Source: Nemertoderma westbladi
Taxonomy: Eukaryota; Xenacoelomorpha; Nemertodermatida; Nemertodermatidae
NCBI GenBank assembly: GCA_032718475.1
Contig: JAUCBJ010008021.1
Coordinates: forward strand, 1-22,443
Length of the DNA: 22,443 nt
Reading direction: 5' to 3'
In this document: in pieces, positions 10,630-19,188 of the stretch
Numbering within the stretch: the stretch's first letter is position 1
Layout: the number at the start of each line of letters is the position of its first letter
Translations under genes and position numbers: made by a program
Notes under the pieces: model-generated
What the model was told of the DNA's origin: nothing
Database searches by the model: none
The model's input: only the letters and a program-made list of their open reading frames with translations

Positions 10630-11230
10630 AGAAGTAAGCTGAGTTCAAATATGTCTTCACAATTTTTCTGAAGTTTCCCCGCACTCAAGAATCAGTACAT
10701 TAATGACAAAATCACCATGAACATTGGCTAATCAATCACTGATGCTCCTTATACACTAACACCACAGTATGTTGGGAGCTACAGTTACTATGAACAATGA
10801 AGATATTGAAAATGTGCAGCCAATTTACTTTTCACTAAATTATAAATTTAATGAACGTTGCAGCCATTTTACTTCTTATACAATGTATAATATAATAATA
10901 TATAATAATAATATACATGGCATTGTATGGTCAGTAATAGGCCAACTCGAATATTCAAAATTGCAGCTATTTGTATGTTAATAGTATAAAGCATGGCTCA
11001 TAAATTTGCAGCAAAATGACACTTCGTTAAAAATCTAGGTACAGCAAGATACAGTAGTATTGTAGATACATACTATTCATAGGCTTACAATAAAGTTAAA
11101 GTTTATCTTCAATATTGTCAAATATAGGAGGTAATACAGTAGAAGTATGGATATTATGATGTGAAATACTAAGCTGAGTCTAAATATGTTGTCAGCATTC
11201 TTATAAGGTTCCCGTACTAACACTGATTAA

Positions 11231-12206
11231 AAATAAAAATCGAAATTAAATCACCATTACAAGAAAAACCCCATAATAAAATCTTACATTGGGCGAAGGT
11301 GTGCCTCTACATAGATTATTGATTGTTAGGCAGAGCGATCAACATTGGCAAACAATCAATATTCTTTAAAACGTTAAAATGGACATCGGAAAATAGATGA
11401 GGAAATTCCCAAGAAGCAAAAATTTCAGGTCGCTGGTGTACTGTACTATGTTATTATTATCGTTTTTGACTGACAGAAATAATGACAGTCCCTCAATCAT
11501 TATTATAATTAACATCGGAAATGATAACCCGACCAGGAAAACCCAGATATAAATAATCTTAGTTAGGACTTACAATATGGATACACAACACATCTACTGT
11601 AGGCCCCTCCTCCAGTATTCATATCTTGGTTCTCTCATAACAGTAATACCTAATGCAGCACATACATTAGTTCAAGATTTTATGCAGCCATTGTTGTGAA
11701 AATAAACGGCAGCCAATAAGCCATTATTTATACAAGAATATCTATATAATTCAGCAAAATATCTATATAATTCACCAAAATGTATATATTGAGACAATAA
11801 TTGACCCAAAAATTTAAATTGCAGCCACTGTAGTAACCAGGCTTTTTGCAGCCAAAAGAATGCGGATGTTTTAGAAAGACCATATGGCTACATTGCAGCC
11901 AAAATACAACCTGCCGCAGCCACGGTGTCACTTTGTATATATCATGATGCAACCAATAAGCCATTATTCATATAATCCATTGACACCACATGCTGCATTG
12001 TACATCTATATATATATATATATATATATAGATATATATATCGGTATATAATTTACAGTAAAAAATCTCCACCACCAAACAACAACAATAAATTTCACAC
12101 TCTCTAATTATATTTTACATCAAAAACCCACCACCAAACAATAATAAATTATTAACCAGTTTGTTGAATATAGTATAATATATATGAAATTTAAACGGAG
12201 AACACA
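11231..12206. other. AT-rich region with scattered GCAGCCA words and a (TA)n tract
   Basis: No gene is supported. GCAGCCA recurs near 11682, 11711, 11821, 11849, 11897 and 11916, continuing the word pattern of the tandem array to the left. A (TA)n run lies at 12006-12030. A CACCACCAAACAA(C/T)AA word occurs at about 12070 and again 58 bp later at about 12128. The minus-strand frame at 11728-11964 is drawn from these repeats. The left end of the PolB module should lie in or near this stretch, but I see no inverted copy of the palindrome at 18003-18301. Confidence 0.5.
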
Positions 12207-12688
12207 TTAATGTACTGTACATTTACCAGTGTAGAAGCAGCAAACAACAACAATATTATTTATTCTGACTTTACAGTTATTGAATATTTCGGGGTCGTAT
12301 GAAATTTCTAGTTTAACATTATCAAATATAACATAAAACCCGATATTGTTTATAAGTAACCTATAGATTACGGTGTCGATACTAAAAATATAAGTACACA
12401 AATTGATAGATTTAAAAATCAATTTAATGTTTGTTTTTTGAATATATGCTTTTTCACTTTATTAAAATTATATTTTCTACCGAGAATTGTTATTCGTCCA
12501 TTTGTAAACATTAATATGGTTGCACCAAATACCTTATATATAAACTGATTAGGTTTGAGTACAATTTTACCTGTCAATTGATTTTTTAATTCTTTTAAAT
12601 TAAGTCCATAAATGATCTGCTTACAACTTATATTTTTATTTACTATTTGATAATTCATCATCAACATCATCACCTTTTGGTTCTTCAT
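12207..12688 (-). pseudogene. TATA-binding-protein-like gene, two repeats in two frames
   Basis: Two minus-strand frames follow the polymerase. Frame one (12688-12419) carries a block with a PxxF start, then TILMF, NGRI and GRK, matching the order of the first TBP repeat (PxRFxAV..TALIFxSGKMxxTGAK). Frame two (open before 12422, ending 12207) carries YDPEIF, then RINNIVVV and FYTGK, matching the second TBP repeat (YEPELFP..RIVLLIFxSGK). The two frames overlap by a few tens of bases near 12420-12455, so a single shift separates them. The gene stops soon after the second GK, earlier than cellular TBPs, whose repeats are about 90 residues each. It overlaps the polymerase 3' end by about 50 bp. 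The product would be expected to bind promoter DNA in the nucleus. The assignment rests on pattern matching by eye. Confidence 0.5.
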
Positions 12689-14363
12689 AAATTGGTATAT
12701 TTGATATTTTTATAGGTTTTTTGAGGTTTGTTTTATAGTGCCCCCAAGGAAGTGATTGATTTTTATTAACCCAATAAAGTTTATCATAAAAGCTACTGAG
12801 TGCAAATTTATTTTGCTTTAAGGTATAAATACGATGTAATTTAGATTGAAATCTGTGTATGTTTTTTTTTATTTCTTCATTTGAGTTATATGCTTTTAAA
12901 TATTCTTCATGTGTAATATTCGTTTCCACAACAGCTCTTGTAATACCTTTTGCTCTACGAATATTTTTGTTATTCCATTCCAAAATTGAATATAATTTTG
13001 GTCTTAAAAATACAGCTTGTTTAATTTCACGTGAGGCTAGTTCATCTTTACAGTAATAAAGTCTCGATTTATTTTTATTACTATAAAGCGGGTGATCCTT
13101 AGGGTAATTGGATGTATCTAAAATATTATTTTTAATTAATGCTTTTAAAAAATTATTCTGCGATGTATTATAGTAACAACCTATTAATAAGTCTATATCT
13201 GATGCAGCAATTTCAATACGGCAGTTTAATTCTTTCTCAATAGGTAGCAATTTATCGTAGTACAGCTCATACATATCCAGTTTAGCCAAATCCAACACTG
13301 CGCTACCAATAAATATAGGCTTATCGAGAGTTACAGAGTCTTTCACTAATAAATGTCCCGATAATGTATTATTGTATATTATAAATTGTTCATGATTAAT
13401 ACGATTCACCAATTGGTCACATTTATCATTGCTATTTGCGATACGAAAGTTACATCGATCCCGTATCTTTTCTATTGACTTACCGAATAAAGAGTTATTA
13501 AGCAGCTTCGCGACAGCCGTTTCAATGTAACTTTTTGCTAGTCGCCTTTGATTAATATTAAAATCTATGTAATTTTTAAATACAAATTCTTGTTGAAAAG
13601 AATATAATTTATGTAGTTTAGTAACAATTAATCCATGTTTTATATAAAATTTTAACAGTTTCAAATGTAAATGATAAAATTCTTTATCAAATTGCGTCAG
13701 CAAGAGTTTTGGTGTAGGCATCTTATATTTACTGGAGGTACCTCTTTGTATCGATAAGTTATTAAATTGTTCCCTCATATAAGGTGAAAGCATTGATTCA
13801 TTTATACTTAAATGCTCTGGGGCTAACGGTAATTGTAATGTTTGATCGTGAATAGCTTTGGGGTAATTTAAATCACATATTAAAAAATATCCAGTAGATC
13901 CGTCATTGTCTAAATCTACCAAGTACTCGATTAGTTTTTCTGGAATTGCATTCTCTAAATGTTTAATACTTACTTCTTTGAATTGTGAGGTGGGTAGTTT
14001 TTTACTTAAATTCCCAGAATATAAAGAGTTGAAATCAATATTAAAAATATGGCATTCTTCCTTAGTAGAATCATATGTACTTGTTTCGGGTATATTTGAT
14101 TCTATATAATGCTTTCGACAAAATGAAACACCACCCCTAATTGATTTTTCAAAATCTCTATATGTCTGATAATCCTTTATTAATTCTATTTTACATTTAT
14201 TATATTTTAGTTCGCAATCATTGGTAAATGACGCAATACTACAGTAAAAAACCACTTCTAAATCGTAATTTTGTTTACAAACATTCCTAAAATTCTCAAA
14301 TATATCAGCAAGCAAACAAACATCGAGTTTTAAATAGGCCAAAAGATAATCTTTGAGATTCAC

Positions 14364-14366
14364 TCA
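14364..14366 (-). other. In-frame TGA in polymerase, codon 778
   Basis: The stop is between the SWVEFD segment and the exonuclease III region (NLKDY). Relatives usually have Cys or a hydrophobic residue near this position, from memory of the family. Confidence 0.75.
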
Positions 14367-14621
14367 GTCGAATTCTACCCATGATAATCCCACAAACCTA
14401 TAATCTTCAATTGTGCATGTTTTTTGACTTAAGTTACTAAAAAAATTATTTATAGATGGTAAACCAGTATCATTAAATTTATTTATATCTGTCAAGTACT
14501 CGTATGGAAATACTCCTTTCCGATTAATTGTTGAGTTATTCAAGTTTGGATAAAAATATTTCATTTCTTGTAGAGTAATAGGTAAAATTGAGCTTATATC
14601 ATGACTCGCTACATCCTTTGT

Positions 14622-14624
14622 TTA
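14622..14624 (-). other. In-frame TAA in polymerase, codon 692
   Basis: The stop is just after the block with a DTYQFLSFSL motif, in the linker before the KGVFPYEY segment that is conserved in this polymerase family. Confidence 0.75.
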
Positions 14625-16271
14625 ACACTCAACTAAATTACTTAAAGAAAAGCTTAAAAATTGATATGTGTCTAAGACACGTAACTCAATTTTTTTAGAA
14701 GTGTTTTTAATTGGGATAAATCCACTCAGTGAAATATATCGTTCTGTATTTCTCGGTATAACCTTTATATCCCAATCCGTGTATTTCTTATCTCTAAATC
14801 CGGTTTGTAATATACAATGTATATCATAATTATTGGAATTGTGCCCGCAAAGTACATACAGGTATCGTTTCAATGATGAACTTCGGTTACAACTATTACA
14901 GGCTGCCGCAATATATTTACCTGTAATATGTGAATGATGTCTGTTTTTCCCTACATTATTATTTAAAGTAACATTACAATAGAAACAAAATTTTGCCTGT
15001 TCAAAATTTACAAAATCAATATTAGTAAATAACATAGTTTTATGAGTGTATATTTCTGACCAACAACATAATTCAGTTAAATCAGTATATAATGAATCTA
15101 AGAAATCTTGAATACAATTATTATTATTTGACTTTACGAATGTTTTCAAATGACATTTTGGAGGATCAATTAATTCACTATTGGGAACAATTAAATAACT
15201 CACAGCACACGGTATATGCTCCTGTATAAATTGATTATTAACTGAAGGTTGTAAGATACATTCTATATCAAAGTAGGTGACAAACAATAGGGATAAGGTT
15301 CTATCTAAATTTGTAAAACTAATGTGTGTTCTTTTTTTATTAGGTAGTTTCTCTCGTTGACTTCTTCCTTGGTAGCAGACGAGACGGTGTCGATGAAGAA
15401 CTTCCGCTCGAAAAAAATGTCCCAAACACCTTTCACAATATTTCCTATTGTGGATATGAAGAGCTCTCGTATTCAGCAATCGATTCAAGTTAGTTATGCA
15501 AACATAATGATTCAGTTTAGGTACATTGTTATTTTTTACTACAAGTAATATATTTAATAACTCTTTATCAGGTGTAATTTTACTAAACGGTGGTTGTCTT
15601 AATATAGATACGGGGGTGCGTTTGTTGTCGTTATTCCAACATAGTAAATTAATTATATATTTAAAATTTTGTTTTTCAAAAAGTTTAATCATTAACTGCC
15701 ACTCTGTTGGATAATCATTTTTCCCGTTGTCAAAAATGAAATGACTCATATAATTTTTGTACGACGAAGTATGGTTTTTGTTGTTTTTCACTTTGCTACC
15801 AAATTTTGCGGTTATAATAGCCCATTTGAAACAGTCATTATCAACCGTTTGTATATTTATTGTACATTTTTTAGCTGATAGAGCCTTAGGTAATTCCATA
15901 TATCCATGCCCCTTATATAGTAACGACCTACACTTAGATTCAGCTAATTTAATTTCAACCCTTAATAAAAATTTAACGCGCCACCCTGAGCCACATGTGT
16001 TAAAGATGGCTATTTTTTGTAATATATTTTCCACCACATACTCAAACCATATGTCAAAACTTTGTGATGAATCTACAGTATTATTAGCACCACCGGAAGA
16101 ATTAAAATAAAAGGTTTCCAATTGCTCGCCTTCTGAAAAATGTGATCTGTACATTAATACATTTAGACCTAACCACAGTCTAAGAACATTCATTTCTTTC
16201 AATCTATCTAATATTAACTGAAGAATATTACCTCGAATTTGCGTTAATGCTGTTTCTACATCGGGATTTCT

Positions 16272-16274
16272 TCA
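16272..16274 (-). other. In-frame TGA in polymerase, codon 142
   Basis: The stop falls between the zinc-finger region and the conserved N-terminal block. The downstream frame has polymerase-like sequence and no good ATG close by. Confidence 0.7.
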
Positions 16275-16553
16275 TCTAGAAGTTGGGAGGTCGTGGACAT
16301 AAATTTCAAGACGATTATCGTGAGCTTCTTGTTCCCGCGTAAAAATTGTTGCGCATGTACCAAGAGCCACCCTTAAGTTTTTTCTAGATAATATATTTTT
16401 ATGTTGTGGAGATTTATGCTTTCTTGTGTAATAACATTTCAAGTGACAGTCGTGTCGTAAATAATTCTCATATGTATACTCTTTATTACAGGTAGAACAA
16501 GTCAATTGATAGGTACGGAACTCCATTTCTTTACAACCTGTAGTTGATTCATG

Positions 16554-16556
16554 TCA
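16554..16556 (-). other. In-frame TGA in polymerase, codon 48
   Basis: The stop lies within the N-terminal zinc-finger region. The frame continues through a second finger, so this is either a nonsense change or evidence that the real start is at codon 58 (ATG at 16526). Confidence 0.7.
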
Positions 16557-16697
16557 TTTACAAATTTCGCTGCATGAAGTCACAACATGACACTTAAAAC
16601 AAGAATAACCTTCAAAATGTGACCGTAGGTAGCGTAAATAATTATGTCTAGTTACATTCATATGACAGAATGAACAACATATTGTTATTTTATCCAT

Positions 16698-16884
16698 GTT
16701 AAAGTTTGTTTAGATTAATAATAATAATAAAATATCACCAAAGATTAAAATAAAATGAAATGAAATGTTATTGACTATATCTAAACATTTATATGCTAGC
16801 GAGTGAAATAATTTTAAATCAATCACCAATCACCAATCGCTTATGGGTATTGGAAACCTCAAAGAGTTTAACTTATGATCAGGT
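16698..16884 (-). promoter_or_regulatory. Intergenic spacer before polymerase
   Basis: An AT-rich spacer of 187 bp between the upstream ORF stop and the polymerase ATG. It holds an (ATA)n-like run at about 16714-16730 and a tandem CAATCAC repeat at about 16819-16838. The start codon context is TTTAACATGG. A promoter is inferred only from position. Confidence 0.3.
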
Positions 16885-17949
16885 TTACATGTTAGAATAA
16901 TAATCTGGTTTCCATGGAGAATTAGTAACTGGATCTACTGGAACTAGGTTACCGGCAACTTTCTGTTTCTTTGCAGGTGATGCGTTGGTAAATTTACTTG
17001 ATGATCTTGGCTTCCGAGGTAATATTTCAGGAAAGACCTGTTGCGGTTGAGAGCAACTCTCTTCAACATCCGGATTAGGTGATGGGATCTCTATGAATGC
17101 TTTAGGTTTATCCAAAAGGACAAAACCATCTACATTGGCTTCAGTAAGAGAAACACCATCCATAGCCTCTTTGAGAAAACTAATATGGGTTTTATCCTTC
17201 AAGTAATGCAACTCAATAGAATTTCCACCTGCTCCTTCTTCAGTAGAATTATCGGTGTTGGTGATAATAATTTTTTTATTATTGGTTTTAATCATTTTGA
17301 GACGGTCTGATAATTGAATGATATTTTTATCAAAAAGATGCTTGTCTGTTTCATCGATTTGGGTGTCCCACTCTCGCAACAAAATGGTTAGTTCCTGATT
17401 TGACAAATTGAAACCCGTATAATAGTTAAAACCAACACTATCAGCGTATCTGAGGCTGATTTTCCATAAGCCAACATAGTTGGTTCCTTTAAAAGCTGTT
17501 ACAAATCCAATAAACTCTGGATTTGATAATTCAATGTAGAATTGATCGCTAATAATCTCTAGCGGTGGAGAGAGAAATTGCAATAATTTCCCTCTGTATT
17601 GAATTAGAACTTCAGTAAAAGCTTTGTTGAGAACTTTACATTTGCCTTGTTTCTAAACGTAAACATCACCCGACGTGGGGTTGATAGAAATATTCAAATT
17701 TCCTCGCGCAAAACGAAGAGCAGCATATATCCTACCTGGTATAATTGCTGGTCTGGATTGATGTTGGTTGTTGTTGGTTGTTTCTAGAATGTCTAGCAAA
17801 TAGCGGGTATCTTGATGGGAAAAACAAATTGATTCATTGTCCTCCTGAGATTCCACAATAAAATACTTGCTGTGAACGACGGTACAAGTATATTTATTGT
17901 AAGTAAATTTCCAGCTATTTGTTGCTCCAGTTTTTTGCGTTAAGGCCAT
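16885..17949 (-). pseudogene. Unrecognised 354-codon ORF upstream of polymerase, one amber stop
   Basis: ATG at 17949-17947 opens a frame that meets TAG at 17655-17653 (codon 99) and then stays open to TAA at 16887-16885, in one phase without a frameshift. The N-terminal 98 residues are rich in Thr, Tyr, Asn and beta-type patterns. The middle (about codons 123-205) is mixed hydrophobic with YADSVGFNYYTGF and a REWDTQIDE acidic stretch. The C-terminal third is Pro/Ser-rich with a basic SPAKKQKVAG segment at about codons 324-333 that resembles a nuclear localisation signal. I do not recognise a family and assign no function. Position and strand, 187 bp before the polymerase and just after a large palindrome, suggest it is an early gene of the same element. 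Confidence 0.7.
17653..17655 (-). other. In-frame TAG, codon 99 of the 354-codon ORF
   Basis: A single amber codon interrupts an otherwise open frame. There is no ATG soon after it; the next part would need a non-ATG start, so the stop breaks the gene unless it is read through. Confidence 0.7.
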
Positions 17950-18002
17950 AATAATAATAAATACGAAAAATATTACAAGTGATAAATTTTAAACCGTATT
18001 GC

Positions 18003-18301
18003 TGTAATAAATTGACACCATAGTTCTCACTCTAAAGTTGTGATGGTCGGAAAACAACACCTGAGAAAAATGATACTGATTCCGACATTGGGTATCAATC
18101 AAAAAACGAAAATCGAGCAAGACACGTAGCTCGATTTTCGTTTTTTGATCGATACCCAATGTCGGAATCAGTATCATTTTATGAGGTGTTGTTTTCCGAC
18201 CAACGAATATACAACGAGTAAGATAATGATGAAATTATTAAGGAAATAACACAATTTCAGAGTGAGAACAAAAAAATTAGATATGGTATCAATATATTAC
18301 C
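18003..18301. repeat. Nested 299-bp palindrome, possible element end or replication hairpin
   Basis: Inner arms 18045-18118 and 18129-18201 pair over about 73 bp with only four or five mismatches and a short indel, around a 10-base loop (AAGACACGTA). Outer segments also pair: GTTCTCACTCT near 18023-18033 with AGAGTGAGAAC near 18258-18268, and TAATAAATTGACACCATA near 18005-18022 with its complement near 18282-18300. The right side carries about 46 extra bases between inner and outer arms. Just outside, the word TTACAAGTGAT(A/G)AATTTTAA occurs as a direct repeat at about 17970 and 18310. It lies 50 bp upstream of the first ORF of the PolB module. A terminal inverted repeat or hairpin end of a linear DNA element fits, but a second end has not been found. 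Confidence 0.8.
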
Positions 18302-18892
18302 ATGAAGATTACAAGTGATGAATTTTAATAAAAACATTCAGTTATATATAATTTCTGAATATGTGATGTGGCATAATCAACGTTGAAGAGATGGGATGTG
18401 GCATAATCAACGACGAATAAGAAAAGAGATGGGATGCAATATGGATGAATGGTTAGTTGGTTGCGTGGATAGGAAATACGTGAACGAATATGAATCATTG
18501 GGTTGTGCGTAATAATAATCAATAATTATAATAAAAACGCGCAGTATAATGTTAGTAGGCTTTCAATATGCCGCAGATGCTGAGGGTTAGGTTAGGTTGA
18601 GTAACTATGGAAATGTGAGAACGTGTACGTGACGCGTGCCGAAATTTCATGTATCATACTGGTTGGTTGGTTGGTTGGTTTGGTGACAGCAGCCGAGTAG
18701 CTCTAGCGGTGGGTAAATCATTGAGTTGGCAATCGATATAATATAATAGCACGGCGTTGCGTGGTATATGCGTGGTGTGCGTAGATGGCCATGTCGTCCG
18801 TGACTGGCTCTATCATCGTTGTCATCATATACAGTATGTGGTAGCAAGGCGAAAAGGGGAGTAACCGGAGGGCTAGGCAAGCAAGCATCACC
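18302..18892. other. Repeat-rich region without genes
   Basis: GATGTGGCATAATCAACG occurs at 18365-18382 and 18395-18412, a 30-bp period with a degenerate third copy following. A short GGTT run lies at about 18661-18680, followed by GACAGCAGCCGAGTAGC, which recurs in altered form at 18963 and 19089. A TTAGG-like AGGTTAGGTTGAG lies near 18589. Open frames at 18325-18522 and 18647-18880 on the minus strand are derived from these repeats. Confidence 0.5.
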
Positions 18893-18957
18893 GTTGGTTG
18901 GTTGGTTGGTTGGTTGGTTGGTTGGTTGGTTGGTTGGTTGGTTGGTTGGTTGGTTGG
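18893..18957. repeat. (GTTG)n microsatellite
   Basis: About sixteen perfect copies of the tetranucleotide. Open frames across it on both strands (18718-19113 minus, 18819-19004 plus) encode only PTNQ or GWLV repeats and are artefacts. Confidence 0.95.
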
Positions 18958-18960
18958 TAG

Positions 18961-19188
18961 GTAACAGCAGTCGAGTAGCGATGGGTTGGGTATGTGGGGG
19001 CTAGCCATGCATCGCGAGGTTAGGCTACGCGAAGATGAATATCGATGATTGGTTGATGCAACGACGCGAATCAATACTGATGGTTGGTAACAGCAGTCGA
19101 GTAAGGCGTGCATCGCTAGGTTAGGCTACGCGTAGATGAATATCGATGATTGGTTGATGGCAACGACGCGAATCAATACTGATGGTGG
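18961..19188. repeat. Tandem duplication, about 101-126 bp unit
   Basis: Copies at 18961-19086 and 19087-19188 start GTAACAGCAGTCGAGTA and share the TTAGGCTACGCG, AATATCGATGATTGG and CAACGACGCGAATC words in order. The first copy has about 25 extra bases after its start. Confidence 0.85.

Larger units (their letters stand above)
8144..11230. repeat. Tandem array of three related units, interrupted
   Basis: Unit 1 runs from about 8144 to 8951, unit 2 from 8952 to 10783 (about 700 bp once the inserted element is removed), and unit 3 from 10784 to about 11230. Each starts near GTTAC(A/T)(A/T)T and carries the same ordered landmarks. Units 1 and 2 share a block of about 128 bp (8336-8460 and 9040-9164, offset 704) with essentially one difference, while other parts differ by 10-15 percent. 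Unit 3 lacks the first third. Within units the words TGCAGCCA, TAGGTACAG(G/C)A, AGGAGG and AAGCTGAGT recur in order. Small open frames at 8197-8461 lie inside the repeat and are not genes. Confidence 0.8.
12636..16697 (-). pseudogene. polB: Protein-primed family B DNA polymerase (Polinton/adintovirus/bidnavirus type), one frame with four in-frame stops
   Basis: A single minus-strand frame of 1353 codons from ATG at 16697 to the stop at 12638-12636. Stops interrupt it at codons 48 (TGA, 16556-16554), 142 (TGA, 16274-16272), 692 (TAA, 14624-14622) and 778 (TGA, 14366-14364); there is no frameshift. Domains in order: N-terminal zinc fingers (Cys8, Cys11, His27; Cys67, Cys70, His82, His85); the SGWRV to CFKWAI block at about 236-292; a zinc finger at 421-441; exonuclease motif I (DIE, 477-479); a Cys/His module with HITGKY at 571-603; exonuclease II (HNSNNYD, 619-625); exonuclease III (Y788, D792); motif A (DFNSLY, 888-893); motif B (KLLNNSLFG, 1064-1072); motif C (DID, 1167-1169); and RAKG (1248-1251). 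This is the order of family DNA_pol_B_2, which copies linear DNA from a terminal-protein primer. All catalytic acidic residues remain. It belongs to an old virus-like element. Confidence 0.92.

Noticed and set aside
12006-12030. (TA)n tract as the left terminal hairpin of the PolB element
   Set aside because: Any TA run is self-complementary; it shows no similarity to the palindrome at 18003-18301.
12859-16110. Several plus-strand frames of 62-117 codons
   Set aside because: All are shadows of the polymerase frame on the minus strand.
14364-16556. Reassigned TGA codons in the polymerase
   Set aside because: A TAA and a TAG also interrupt this module and the transposase and reverse transcriptase nearby carry TAA, so ordinary nonsense changes are simpler.
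18718-19113. 131-codon minus-strand frame with PTNQ repeats and the plus-strand GWLV frame
   Set aside because: Both are translations of the (GTTG)n microsatellite.
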